A DNA stretch of 64,000 nt from Saksenaea vasiformis B4078 (Eukaryota > Mucoromycota > Mucoromycetes > Mucorales > Saksenaeaceae). The stretch is taken from the NCBI GenBank assembly GCA_000697055.1, contig JNDT01001890.1, positions 1 to 64,000 of the forward strand, written 5' to 3'. Shown here piece by piece: positions 1 through 11,222 of the stretch; position 1 is the first letter of the stretch; every line of letters begins with the position of its first letter. Below the pieces are notes generated by a model. It was not told where the DNA came from and did not search any database. It worked only from the letters and a program-made list of their open reading frames with translations. A program made the translations under genes and the position numbers.

Positions 1-189
1 AAGAGCATATACTACTATGCAAAGTCTGGCGATCAGCTGTTTGTTGTAGATTGCACAAACATTGATGACTTTGCTGGTAGTGTACGTGAAGATCCTCTTC
101 GTTTCAACGGCAAAAGTTATTGCATTTGGCCAGGCATGGTTTCTAGCAACTACAACCAGTCCACCCTCGGCGATAGAAAATACATATAA
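1..189 (+). CDS. 3' end of an unidentified protein-coding gene
   Basis: Frame 1 is open from the first base to a TAA at 187-189 and gives 62 residues. The peptide is rich in Tyr, Asp and Ser and ends in GDRKYI. It has no motif I recognise, but its composition and lack of low complexity look like real coding sequence. The gene begins before the window, so its length, intron content and identity cannot be judged. It could be an intact C-terminal exon or a relic, since the next 3 kb is full of broken pieces. Confidence 0.4.
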   Translation, partial: KSIYYYAKSGDQLFVVDCTNIDDFAGSVREDPLRFNGKSYCIWPGMVSSNYNQSTLGDRKYI

Positions 190-308
190 TGTTTCAATAA
201 TTGGCCAATAAAAGCTACAAATACTATCGTGGAATTACATGATAATCCTAGGAACAGTTCTTTAGCTATCATAGAATTCCATGTAATATCATGGACTTAT
301 ATTGGAAT

Positions 309-421
309 CACTATCATGGAATAATCACGGAAAAGTGCATTTCCGTGATTATTTCCATGATTATTTTCGAGGATTGCTCCATGACCCGTCATGGAATTCC
401 ATGATTATTTTTCCCGTAGTG
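309..421. repeat. 113-bp palindromic mini-element with CACTA...TAGTG ends
   Basis: The segment opens CACTATCATGG and closes CCCGTAGTG, so the ends are imperfect inverted repeats; AATAATCACGGAA near the left end matches AATAATCATGGAA read inward from the right end at 12 of 13 positions. Inside lies a strong hairpin: a 19-nt arm at 315-333 pairs with 340-359 around the loop AGTGCA, with one bulged base. Variants of the ATGGAATTCCATG motif continue upstream to about 225. No matching target-site duplication is visible (AAT on the left, GAC on the right), so a CACTA-type MITE is an inference. Confidence 0.45.
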
Positions 422-1061
422 GACAGACACAAGTCGTTCGATATCCTTTACATCAGAAATGAATAGACCAGAATAGTTGGTATCTGTCATAGGCTCTAAA
501 ATTCGTAATACCGTTGGGTGGGCTTTCGTAACTACAGAAAAACTCCGAGTAAGGCAGAGTTCGAGGGTCTGATCTCGGTACATACCAGTAAAAAAGACTA
601 CAATATATGCGTAAAAACTAGACCCGTCTTTCAGAAAAGCAAGATGGTCGTTTCTAGTCCTTCATGAAACCTACCATTTGCTCGTATTTTCTCCTGAACT
701 GGAGCCCCATCATCGTCAAAATCTACTAGCTCTAGAGTTTGATAGATAGTGATCTGTACATATTGGAAGAATAGAATTTCCGTATGATGCTAGGCTTGTC
801 CTCTCTATACGGCATTGGCCGATTCGGATGCACAGTTCTCATATGAGCACGGAGAGCGATCAGTAACGCAAACGGTCTTCTTCTGCGGCATATACCAAAT
901 GGGCATATATGTGGGTCCATGGCAAGAGGATTTATTGTAAGACATGTGATCCACGTCACACAAAGTTGTTGATGTACACGCGCAGCTGGTAAAAGTAACC
1001 TTTGCTGCATAACATGTCTAACAGCTGAAAAGCTTAAAAGAATCGGACCACAGGAGAACAT
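390..1061 (-). pseudogene. Unidentified C2H2-like gene relic, downstream end reading into the palindromic element
   Basis: Three protein-like stretches lie in order on this strand. The 5' one (1061-732) contains CPFGIC followed by a hydrophobic spacer and HMRTVH, the spacing of a C2H2 zinc finger. The second ends at 675 with a good GTAGGT donor. The third starts at 597 after a TAG acceptor; joined to the second it reads smoothly through about 60 residues (DVKDIERLV near its end) and then runs into the palindromic element at about 421. The link between the zinc-finger part and the second stretch could not be resolved in frame. A truncated or decayed gene is likely; the function is unknown. Confidence 0.3.
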
Positions 1062-1127
1062 GCTGGGCAGCAGCTCGCGTAATCTTACTCATATAGTCTT
1101 GTTTGAATTACAATTCATGTTCTGTTT

Positions 1128-2356
1128 TTGCTGTCTGCAGGCGGAGATGGAAACCACGTTCATGGTAAGAAATGCCATGGCTGTATAAGCGTCCTGGCTG
1201 CTGACCGAGATCAACCACGGTTTCGTTTGGGCTCTGAGCAAACAAGAAGAAATTTACAGCTGGATTATTCTTTGAATAATGCCACCAATTTTCAGATACG
1301 GTTCGTGTATCATGTGCGAATGTGACCTAAATGATGTCAGTAGTATCCAGCTATCGCCTGAAGAGTCGTCTGGTGGGGAGTCAGAGATGCCTGTTCGAGC
1401 TGTAGAACCGTTTGTAGGTCTTTGTGATGCCTGTAACATCTATCTCAATTGTCAGCTCGCTTTCGTAGGGTCATACTCTCTGTAGCTAATAGATCGACGG
1501 AAATGCAGTCTTTCATTGCAGGTTTAGAAAAGAACGTGTACTTGGTGGATGCTTTTCCACAGTATCGAAAAGCCGAGCTTGCTTCTTTGAAGCTACTAAA
1601 AGAAATAAGGCACATCAATGACGACAGGCTGTACGTTGTTGAAACCGACTTGGTTGAAAAGGTTTGCAGCTATATTGCTTTATGTTTTTGATCTGGCTTT
1701 TAATGGTGAAGTATCAAGTGTTGCACAATCACAGGTCAATGTAGAACATCGTTGCATCAAGCGGTGTTACGCTGGATAGAATCATTCTAATTTCCCGTTG
1801 AAGATTTTCCAATAGAAAGGACTCAGACTAAACAAATGCTATATTCTTATCTCTTGGAACACAGGAGGTAAGCCTGTGTTAGTAGACATATGTTCCAGAT
1901 TTTCCTCTTTAGAATTCTTTGACAAGGTTATCACAGTGATGGTGATATCTTTTACAACAGTGTCGTCGCTAATTGCATCCAGTACACTCTCCTGAATCGC
2001 AACGGTGGCCCTCCGCGCTTGTTCCCTTGCCCCAACCTCATACCCAAGGAGACGATGTGCCTGATAGCGATAGTGGTATTTAACCGTGGGCTAAAGACGT
2101 TCTTAGCCTCTGATATTATGCAAAGCTCCTTTTTCGTTTGGCAACACTGACAGGCGACGACGCCCCAAGCTCTGCCACTAGTGGTACGCAGTTTAGCAAA
2201 ACCTCGTCCTGGAGAACCTTGTACGACAGCCTCGTTTTCGGCGCAGAAGGAGCAACTTTTTGGTGGACAGAAATCGAGGAACTAATTACAGAAAACCTGG
2301 TTGAAATAACAGGAGAATACAACGGATGGACTCCACATAAGTTACTGTATGGATAG
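1128..2356 (+). pseudogene. Unidentified coding relic with paired Cys motifs
   Basis: Protein-like segments occur in successive frames. About 1279-1485 has CIMCEC and later LCDAC, a possible metal-binding pair. From about 1455 the reading continues in another frame (GLEKNVYLVDAFPQYRK and on to 1660) with no plausible intron between. A third segment at 2138-2356 ends in a TAG and looks like a protein C-terminus. The frame change inside what reads as one protein suggests a frameshifted relic, although unrecognised splicing is possible. No family assignment. Confidence 0.28.
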
Positions 2357-3078
2357 ATAGCTCGAAAAAGTAATTTGTGGTGAAATAAAATAGCTTATTA
2401 TCGTCGTAGTAATTATATCGGACGTGAGACAACATTAAAAGTTTGGTTCTTTCGTTTAAGATGTAGTCTGTATACTGATTTCTCACCTTTAAGGCCTATG
2501 AAGAGGTGAAATATAATTTTAGCATGTGAGAAGCACCAGAAGTCGAACAATGCCAATGGCCCCTTTTCTACATACCAGTATACAATCCACAGAATCACGT
2601 TTATTTAACTGGCCAGTAGTAGGCTTTACTGAATGTACAGCCTCATACTAGGAGGGGGGGGGGGTAGCAGTCTAGCCCTCTTGGAACTTCCTCGTCCTTC
2701 CTAGCCCTTTTGCACCTGTGTATGTTTTTCCGATGTAGTCAAAACTGTATAATTCACACATCCTTTTCAAGTTACTGGCAAACTAACGGGACGTGCAGTA
2801 TGTCCCGTGTCAACCCGTCTAACCTTTTCATTAGCAGGCTCCATGCCCAAGCTTAGAGGACACAAAGATAACTTTGTAATACTTTAATTAATGATCAGCG
2901 AACTTGCTGGATAACGGTGACGATAGAAAGGGCCACTTACTGCTTTTATGCTAATGATGATTGACCAATGAACGTCGTATCAATGCGGCCGCTCGGTTGA
3001 TTGTCCGACACAAGCCACATGTATGGTAGAAAATGGCCTTGCCACAGCCCCTTGTGTTTTCTTCCGACGTGATAAACC
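2357..3078. other. Intergenic region, no gene seen
   Basis: AT-rich sequence with no convincing open frame on either strand. The only notable structure is a run of eleven G residues at 2654-2664. The segment just before 3079 presumably holds the promoter of the SAP-domain gene; no clear TATA box was identified. Confidence 0.5.
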
Positions 3079-4143
3079 ATGTCTCAGACTCGAACTCTTT
3101 GGAAGCCACTTTATTCAACCGCACGGTGCTTTCACGCCTCGAGAATTTCTCTAGAAAAATCGATATGGAACCAGAAATTGTTGCAGAAAACGAAGAAGGC
3201 AGATCTGGTGAAAATGGCTAAAGCATTCGAGCTGGACACAACGGGATCACGCTCTGCGCTGATCTCGCGATTAGTGGAATGCCAGCCACCTCCACCCAGA
3301 TATCTCCTAAAAGGAAAAGCTACCAAGGAAACCACAGCATCTAGACCGGAGAAGCAGTCGTCTGGCCCGGTGTCCATGGAACAGAAGCAGCCAGCAACTA
3401 AACCTCCAGCAGAGACTGTAAAAGAGGATGAAATTGATGAAATGAATAAGCAATGGGTCGAAGCATTTGACAAGAAGGTCGCACATCGTGGTTCACGAAT
3501 GGATAAAGTCCAAGACACTTTGTCCATACCCCTACCTGGACAAAATAGAGGCACCATCGCAGTAGAAGCCCCGGCTAAGAAGGGGCAGCTATTACGCTCA
3601 GAAGCTGAGCAACAACCAAAGAAACAAGTTGATCTGGATCAGAAGGAAAATGAAGCTACAGCCTTTAAATCAGAGAAGCAACCCTCCATGGAACAGAAAC
3701 AACCGGCTACAACCGCTTCAGCGGAATCTGTGAAAGAGGATGGGATTGATGAAATGAATACGCAATGGGTCGAAGCATTTGACAAAAAGGTTGTCCACCG
3801 GGGAGCGCGAATGGACAAAAGCCAAGACACATTGTCCGTGCCTGCGTCAGAACAGAACATAGACGTTGTCTCCGTAGAAGTCCTTCCAAAGGAAGAGCAA
3901 CTGCCACAGCCAGAGCCATCCAAGAAACAGGCCGGCTTGGAGCCAATGGATAAGTCGGAACAACCAGCGGCAGAAAAGCTCGGATCAGAAGAAGCGCAGG
4001 AGGATCGGTCCAAGGCGGAAACTAACCGGGGCTCCCCGCGAAATATCTTGCTTAATTCCCTAATTGGATCCAGTATTCTGCTCTGGTTGACTAGTGGAGA
4101 GGATGGATTTAAAAAGGTCGCGGATGCATTGACAAGTCTGTAA
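3079..4143 (+). CDS. AIM34: SAP-domain mitochondrial protein, AIM34-like
   Basis: Single exon, 354 aa. The N-terminus is Arg/Ser/Thr-rich with few acids (RCFHASRISLEKS), typical of a mitochondrial presequence. A SAP helix-extension-helix lies at about residues 34-68 (KKADLVKMAKAFELDTTGSR, then a leucine-rich second helix). The middle is low-complexity and contains two copies of a roughly 65-residue block, each with MEQKQPAT, EIDEMN-like, QWVEAFDKKV, HRG and QDTLS elements (about residues 112-180 and 203-275). The C-terminus has a predicted membrane segment (ILLNSLIGSSILLWL). A SAP domain with a presequence fits yeast Aim34, a mitochondrial protein of unknown role; the internal duplication is not something I know from that family. 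It converges on the hydrolase gene 200 bp downstream. Confidence 0.6.
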   Translation: MSQTRTLWKPLYSTARCFHASRISLEKSIWNQKLLQKTKKADLVKMAKAFELDTTGSRSALISRLVECQPPPPRYLLKGKATKETTASRPEKQSSGPVSMEQKQPATKPPAETVKEDEIDEMNKQWVEAFDKKVAHRGSRMDKVQDTLSIPLPGQNRGTIAVEAPAKKGQLLRSEAEQQPKKQVDLDQKENEATAFKSEKQPSMEQKQPATTASAESVKEDGIDEMNTQWVEAFDKKVVHRGARMDKSQDTLSVPASEQNIDVVSVEVLPKEEQLPQPEPSKKQAGLEPMDKSEQPAAEKLGSEEAQEDRSKAETNRGSPRNILLNSLIGSSILLWLTSGEDGFKKVADALTSL

Positions 4144-4345
4144 ACGCTTCCTACCTCTTCTTTTTATTTTTATACTTCTGCGTATTTTATGTACTCCTAC
4201 AACACAGGCAATGTATGCTGTAATCCCCTCGAAACCAACATAGATGAATAGACTACAAAAGTATTACAATGGTTCACGATAAATCGTGATAAAAACGCAA
4301 ATTTCTCGATAAATACATGTACTCTTCGACTCAGGGTATGCACTA

Positions 4346-5828
4346 TCACGCCATGGGTTCATCCAGTGGGTCTTGCTCGTCGCATGGTGCCGGGTTATCG
4401 ATAAACTCCTTAATATCGTTCATTATTTTAAGTTTGTAAGGCGGGTCTTGACGGAGGCAGTTAGGCATCAGTACAGTGATACACTGAGAGTGACGCGCTT
4501 GCTTGTACACCTGCATACGCATATCCACATCCTCCCATAGTTCATACGGCAATACTTCCCCAAACAAATTATACATTTCCTTGGATTGTTCGAGTGGAAC
4601 CACCGTGTCTTCTTCACCATGTGCCAATAAAATACGAGGCAGAAAGTCTAGGATATCGCGCGATTTTGTAATAATATCAGTATTTTCCCTGATCAAAAAA
4701 AAGGGGGAATTTTTGCGAAATCCTTCGAGGGTGGCTCCCATCACACCAGTCATGCCTGATAGCTTCTCAATCCCACGTCTTTTTTCATGTACCAAATGCT
4801 CTTCAATATTGTAGACACCGCAGAACCTGTAACAAAGATTTAGTCCCTCCTGCGGAATAAGGGCTTCACCTACAGGATAAGACCATCCACTTGGGGCAAA
4901 AAATGCAATGGTCGCTTAACAATTCCAGCATCGTATTTCTCAGTACCAGCGTTTAACGTTGCGTACGTGTATTTTGCTTTCTCAATGACGTCGGAAAGCA
5001 CCACTTGGGCTGCTAGATGGGCGCCCGCACTGTGCCCCTGCACGACTCTTTTTTTAGATGTTGTTGTTGTTTTCGACCTTCGCAATTTCTTTGCTTACCA
5101 TCACATGTAGCAATTCGACGTCGCCACGGATCTCACGCGCATGTTTGTATGCCCACTGGATAGCATGTCGTACATCCTCGTACATACTATCAATCTTCAC
5201 TTGGGGGTATTTGCGATAATCAGGAACGATAACGACATATCCCATCTCTCGTAGGGTATTTGCAAAAGTGGTGTACAAGTATTTTGATCCAGAGGTCCAT
5301 GAGCCACCATACACAAACACGATGATAGGTGCCAGGTGTTCACGTTGATCGGGGTGGTAGACATCTAATTTACACTGCTGATCCGGAGTATAAACAATAT
5401 TTCGACTATATTTTTTTAAGGTGAAAAAAGAGTTGATGTACCAAGATTTGTTTACCTAACAACTTGGTGAAACCGTTGACCCATAACATAGTACCGCCAA
5501 TGCAGGAATGACAGAATGAGCGGGATATCTCGGATCCAGTCCACAATAAAAGTCAATGCCGCATAATTGATTTTGATGATTCGGGATGGGTGGTAAGGCA
5601 GATTAAACTCTGTATCCGCATGAGTATGGTAAAGAGACACTGCCCATGCACTCAAGTACAGGGAAACTGAAGAAGGAGACCGTCAATACAACTGCTCTGC
5701 GAAATGGTGTCTAAAATACCAATGACAAAAGCAATGAGGGGTAAGCATAATACGGCTACGACGACCAAGGCAGGTAGAAAAAATAAAGAAGCAGACACGA
5801 CAAGTGTTCGTGATTCAAACCATGCCAT
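4346..5828 (-). CDS. Membrane-anchored alpha/beta hydrolase, prenylcysteine methylesterase-like
   Basis: Five exons close in frame to 427 aa: 5828-5720, 5666-5456, 5405-5099, 5049-4874 and 4826-4346, with introns of 47-53 nt. The N-terminus (about residues 8-36) is a strong transmembrane helix. The hydrolase core has an oxyanion-type VYGGSWTSGSK, then PDYRKYPQ, the nucleophile elbow GHSAGAHLAAQ, LFCGVYNI after strand 6, and HGEEDTVVPLEQS carrying the likely catalytic Asp; the His is probably in KQARHSQC. The order and spacing match plant isoprenylcysteine methylesterase (ICME) and fungal relatives. A related lipase or arylformamidase role is possible. The ATG at 5828 was chosen because it directly precedes the membrane helix; the frame stays open upstream without another ATG. 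Confidence 0.8.
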
Positions 5829-7692
5829 AGTTGCTTCTACCCAGCAAAGCGCGGTGAAACCTAAGTTTTTTGAAACCAAGCTCGTTCTCTCTCTTTTTTT
5901 TTTGACGCCGTCTTTCCCGGCAGAATGTAACTTTAGACGTCACAACAGAAAGAACTCCAAGAGTTATAAACATACAGATGAATTTCTTGTACATTTGGCA
6001 AATAAGGTTTAAGCATGTGATTGCTCGACTCTTCGAGATGCACGGTCCACACAAATTGGGGAATGATTACTATCGTCGTAGATCATGTCAACGGCTGAAA
6101 GACATTGACATTAGAACAAATTACGTATAGTAGTACAGTGCACCCAAACTTCCGACGGCAATTATTATTGAGGAAGTTCACTTATCTACAAGTCAGAAAT
6201 ATTGATATCAGGAGGAGGGAAATGACAAACTATTCTTACCATTCTTTGTGCAATCTGCCCCTACGTTACAGGAATTTTTCCTCCCGTTCACAATGCGGTT
6301 AATCAACTGTGCATGTCGTTTCGTAGCGTTACACCAAAAATGAATATGAACGTTAAAATCAAAATTTTTGCTGGCAAATGCAAACAGTCCGAAAGACAGA
6401 AAGGACAAGGTACAAAAGCAGACAGAACCGGGATATTTCTTGTAGTTAAATCCCGTAGCTATTTGTACTGCGTCTCAGTACAAATTTTTGTCCAATGCGT
6501 AGTGATGTTTGCACGTCTGACATCATGCCATAGATAGATTGCGGAGTCCGTTAATTGCGTAAGCTAATTTTTACTTGAAACGTCGGATTCCTTTAGTCAC
6601 TTGTTTGGATGTGTGACACAAGCATTAAAAGGACCAAAAGTGCAAACGCAATGTAAACTTCTTTAGCTGCTAGCGGGACATGTATCCGACGATGTGCACG
6701 AATCCATATGATCCTAATTTGTTTGTTTATGTTTCATCTTCTGCTGAAATAATCACAGAGAAAATTTTCAATTCGTGTCATCTAGATGAAATAAAAACAT
6801 ATCCAATGGACGGAAACATATTATTGTCCCGAACAAACCAGCGCTTGTTAGCAAACCGAGTTTGTTTACGCAGCAACTCAATCTTCCTTATAGAGAGCAA
6901 AGTGCTTTGTATTCTACACAGTTATTTTAAATTTGGCATCCTGACTCTCCCCGTTATCTTGCTTATATGTCAAGTGGACTTCAGTCAGCAAAGGATGGAC
7001 GTGCGTTGCGTGATCATGCATTTCCTATTAAATTTCACATAAGCTACGTTTAACGAAACGAGTGCCACAGGAAATACAGGCAATATGTATGAAGCGAGAG
7101 GCACCCAACGACAAGCCACTTGGTTTCTGTTATAGTGGTATCAATGCTTCCTCGCCACAGAGAGCTGGTGGTTGGTCTTATGACGTAAAATATGTTATCA
7201 TTTTTCTTATTGCAGGTCGTTTCACTGCAAAAGTTCTCCCGATGATTTGTTGATGCTTTCGCAAAGATCTGATTTGTGAAAACGTTCTATTCTGGCTCAG
7301 ACTCACAGTCCAGACAGGTTGGCGCCTATGACTAAAAGCTTTACGCTTGTAAGGAATATTGCGCTTAAACCGTACATAACAAAGTAACTTTGAGTTCACT
7401 AACCATGAACAAAATCTTATGCTCCTCAAATAAATTGCAATTTTCTTAGGAACCACAGGTATTAGTCGCGTAACTCTTACACAATCATAGAATACTGTAA
7501 AACACAATTGTCCTTACGAGCTATGGCTATGTCCGCATATTATGTATTATAACAATCTATCTAGTCAAACATTAGCATGAAGTGCTTCAGTAAAACTAAA
7601 GTCTAGGGTAGAGCTTAGAGTAGGCTCTAATGTAATTACTGTATGATTCCTAAGAGTTTTGATAAATATTTATATCGTCTCATAGTTTCAAT
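5829..7692. other. 1.9-kb gene-poor intergenic region
   Basis: No gene model could be supported. The longest open frame (6680-7042, +) has a composition like translated AT-rich noncoding DNA and no motif. No inverted-repeat termini, tRNA or simple repeat was noticed. Confidence 0.5.
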
Positions 7693-8660
7693 CTATACCA
7701 TGAGATAGGCTAGCATCTCAAACATTGGTAGCCAATGAAAACGTTCCGCAAAAAAGCTGGGAATCTTGGAGTGCCGTACCTCTTGATACAGCAGCCTACC
7801 GTCCTTCCCGTATGACACTGTGGCCATGTTAATTTTGGATTGCACCGCATGCAGTCCAATAGATTTTACCTTCCTTGCAGTGGCGACGCTGACTTTGGAA
7901 TACTGACGTAGGAGGACGTGCAGCATCGAACTGAGTTCCGCAACTGCTTCATGGAATCGCCAATTATATGCTCGATGTCCTCGGAAAACAGACCGGATGT
8001 ACGAGCTAAGAGCTTTTAGGTGTTCTTCGCACCTTTAGATAGGGTTTATTTATTCGCCAGTTGCATCTGTACATGAGCAATTGTTAGGAATGCTTTGAGG
8101 GGGCACTCCAGCTTCCTCAAAATCAAAAGCTTCTCGAAATAAACGCCCCGTCTCTTTCTGAGAATTGATTGGGATATGATGGTGTCCGTATTGCTGGAGT
8201 GCTGCAAACGGTGGAGGCTGGAATTTGGAAGGCTTTAAACGTGGAAGGGTTTCAAAAAGGTAGGATGCCTTGGGTGATAGGATACACGAAGCAGATGGTC
8301 ATGTCAAATAATATCTTTATGAACAGGGAGATATGTTAAAAGTAACGGTCAATCTTTGACTTCAGATTATGTTAAATGACGCAGATATTACGAAATACTG
8401 GTAAGGTTGTGCGTAAAATCCGCGTGGTGGAGCGTCCCGTTGGACGGTCCCTATCGCTTCCCTGAAACGATTATTTGATGGATACGACGTAGCAACTTCG
8501 TCATCTTCATTCGCGTGAATTTGGTTAAGAATCGTTGGAGGCAGCTCGGGATTTTCAGACAGGGAAAATGATAGCAACGGGTGCAAGTCGCGCAATGTCT
8601 TCTATGGTGGGGTTCCACGGCGGGACCCATTTTGACCTAAGCATATCGAAACGTCGCTTG
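7693..8660 (-). pseudogene. Unidentified gene relic, several protein-like exons
   Basis: Reading leftwards, four protein-like segments follow each other. The first, near 8650-8560, includes MLRSKWVPPWNPTIEDIARL. A second at about 8580-8365 (SENPELPPTILNQIHANEDD) is in another frame. A third, at about 8290-8050, is a long open stretch without a start codon (LPRLKPSKFQPPPF and on). The last, at about 8010-7693, includes GYRAYN-like text, KSIGLHAVQSKIN and SYGKDGRLLYQEV and ends in a stop. The first two overlap in different frames without a usable intron, which points to a frameshift. The last segment resembles, from memory, a poorly characterised family expanded in Mucorales; this is unverified. 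Confidence 0.3.
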
Positions 8661-8803
8661 GGTGAACGCTAATAAAACAAGGGGTGGCGCTACCTGCAAT
8701 CATATTTCGATGGGACGATCTTCTAGGTTTAAGCTATGTCACTTATCTAGCAATCTGGCGTCTTCTCTTACTGCGGACCGCTACGAGTTGACGATCAGCT
8801 TTT

Positions 8804-8831
8804 GTTGCTGTTGTTGTTGTTGTTGTTGTTG
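8804..8831. repeat. (TTG)n / (CAA)n microsatellite
   Basis: A short trinucleotide run, TTGCTG then repeated TTGTTG, lies about 225 bp upstream of the eIF2D start. It is not inside a supported coding frame. Confidence 0.7.
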
Positions 8832-9055
8832 GATTACGCAAATAGATTTGCGACGATCACCTTTGTATTACTGCCAGACATTGGTCAGGAGGCATGCAAG
8901 TCTCAGTATCGTTACTGCTGACTTCACAAATTCTGAAGGAAACCACAGAAACGATGTGTGGCGCTGTTAAGGCTAAGGCAACTTGAATACGGAGTCCCTG
9001 AACCAAAGCATTTGTGACAGGCATTGACGAGAGGATTTGCCGCTTGATCGTCTCC

Positions 9056-11184
9056 ATGTTTAAGAAACCATTGAGCAACTTAAAATCATTCAGTCCCTTA
9101 CGATCGTCAGATCGCAGACGATTTCAAAATGAAGCTTACGATGCCTATCCGCAACTCAAAGAGAAATGTTCACAAGAAGATGCTTCACCATTGATGCCCG
9201 ACACGTTACAATCAGCAAAATTTGTCACGCATATTGGCACACCTGGCATTGTCTATGTTGGAGACAAAAACCCATTGTGGATCAAAGTAGGCGATCTTAA
9301 ACCAGTCCCCACAGGTGATTGCATATAGCTGCCTAACTTGACGCAACTGACGTCGTAAAAAAAATAGTATATACGATGTGGCAACATCCGAACTGTTTGC
9401 CTATGCTTTACACATGGGGACCAGTGGTGCGTAAGCTTATGGAAGGTGCAGGTAAATGACACGTGGAATGAAAAAAAAAAAGAAACATGCAAGCTGAATG
9501 CAGTACCGGATAGATTTGATGATTCCCGGTCTTGTTCCGGGTCCCGAAGGCAAACTACCCGATTTGGATAAAGACGGTTTGGTGGCGATTACTGTCAAGG
9601 GTTATCCGTATGTCATGTCTTGTTAATCTACCTCTCTGATATATCATTTTTCAGGTTTCCGCTAGCTGTTGGCACGATGGCGTTACCTACGTCAGAAATC
9701 CGACCACGATCTGGAATGAAAGGGAAGGCTGTGCATATTGTTCATGTGTATCATGATTATTTGTGGTCTATGGGAGACAAATCCGAACCACCAGAGTTCC
9801 AGGAGACGTCTGATGATGAATACAGAGGAGAGGAAGAAGAGGAGGAACGCAAAGAATCGCCTGCGGAAGAACCAACTGTGCGTCAGGCAAAAGAACAAGA
9901 AGCTGCTTCCGTTCAACTTTCCACAAACGGTATGTGTACGACCTATTTGTTCTCTGATCTAAATGACTCATGGGTAGAGGTTGACGAACTGCTTAAGAAA
10001 TCACTTTATCAGGGACTGCAGTTTAAAATGACACCTGAAAAAGCACCATCGTTACTTCCGCTGTCTGTCAGTAACTTCTACTCTACTTACATCCTGCCCA
10101 GTCGTCCGATGGATGTTGGTTCTGAGGTTGATATCAAAAAATCAAGCTGGAAAAAAGTGCAAAAGTTTTTGAAAGTTATGGAAAAAGCAGGCATTTTGAA
10201 ACTGAAGGACCAACGAGGTGAAACGCTGGTCACTTCTGTAAATTGGTCACATCCAAGGTACAGTTACTACCGTGCTGTTGAAAAGAGGATTACTGACAAA
10301 GAAATGGCAGTTTTCAGGGGTTGAAAGCCTACAAGACGGTAGAATCAAGCGAGGCAAAACAAGCTACCAAAAGTGCGACATCCTCAACTTCCAATGAGCA
10401 GACAGAGATTGTGGATCTGTATAAGCCTCTTGGTAACAATGTTGCATTATTTGAAGCTGTCAACGCAAAGAAAGATGCAATGTACACTGCTGCAGAAGCG
10501 AGACAAGTTATCATGGACTATGTAAAGCAGAACAATCTCGCGAATCCGAGGAATCAGAGGTAGTTGGGTGCATTTGTTTAAGGAGCCTTTTCTAAGGCAG
10601 TAATTTGTAGAATGGTTAAGATCGATGCTATTCTTTGCGACGCGCTGCTTGCAAAGGCGGAATACAATACTGTGGAAGCATTAGCACGAGATGAACTAGT
10701 TCATAGGTAAGAAATCTAGAGCGTGGAGAATGTCATTAAAGTGGCGTAGGTTACTGGCGAAGATGCAACCATTCCATACCATGGCGTTACCTGGCAAAGA
10801 GCCTATCCTTCGCAAGGGGAAGCCAAAGCCTATCGATGTTATCCAGGAAATCCGCCAGGGACGAAAAACAGTGACTAAAGTGACAGGTGTCGAAGCATTC
10901 GGTCTTGATGTGGAAGAAATTTGCAAGGAACTCACCAAGCTTTGTGCTAGCAGTGCAACACGTAATATATTAAGAGAGGATAGGAAGAGATGGTGTTGAC
11001 TAAATCTGCTTCTTCTTTAGATAACGTTATTCATGGCAGTAGCCCTAAGAACCCAGTTTATGAAATCATGGTCCAGGGACCGCAGATCAGACACGTTTCT
11101 GAGGTGCTGTTGGCTAAAGGAGTTTCCAAACGTTTCATAGAAATCAACGACAAGACGTCCAAGAAAGGCAAAGGCAAAAAATAA
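9056..11184 (+). CDS. TMA64: Translation initiation factor eIF2D / Tma64 (ligatin)
   Basis: Nine exons close in frame to 570 aa: 9056-9314, 9368-9451, 9514-9607, 9655-9929, 9978-10257, 10311-10559, 10611-10706, 10750-10961 and 11021-11184. The start MFKKPL with SDRRRF nearby is the family N-terminus. PUA-region motifs follow (HIGTPGIVYVG, DKNPLWIKVGDLKPVPT, DLMIPGLVPGPEGKLPD), then an acidic linker, a SWIB/MDM2-type region (LPLSVSNFYSTYILPSRP, KKSSWKKVQKFL) and a C-terminal SUI1 fold (VYEIMVQGPQIRHVSEVLL). The length matches yeast and human eIF2D (565-584 aa). The protein delivers Met-tRNA independently of GTP and recycles 40S subunits. The intron at 9930-9977 is 48 nt with no stop, so retention would stay in frame. 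It ends 38 bp from the convergent TRAPPC5 gene, and its TAA lies within AAATAAATG. Confidence 0.95.
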
Positions 11185-11222
11185 ATGAAATACTAAATAT
11201 GCACAAACACACAAAACGTCTC

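Noticed and set aside
3033..3221. An alternative start for the SAP gene in another frame
   Set aside because: The 62-codon frame is a shadow; only the frame from 3079 carries the presequence, SAP domain and membrane segment.
6680..7042. A 120-codon + frame in the 5.8-7.7 kb gap
   Set aside because: Composition is that of translated AT-rich DNA, with no motif, no splice context and no neighbouring exon.
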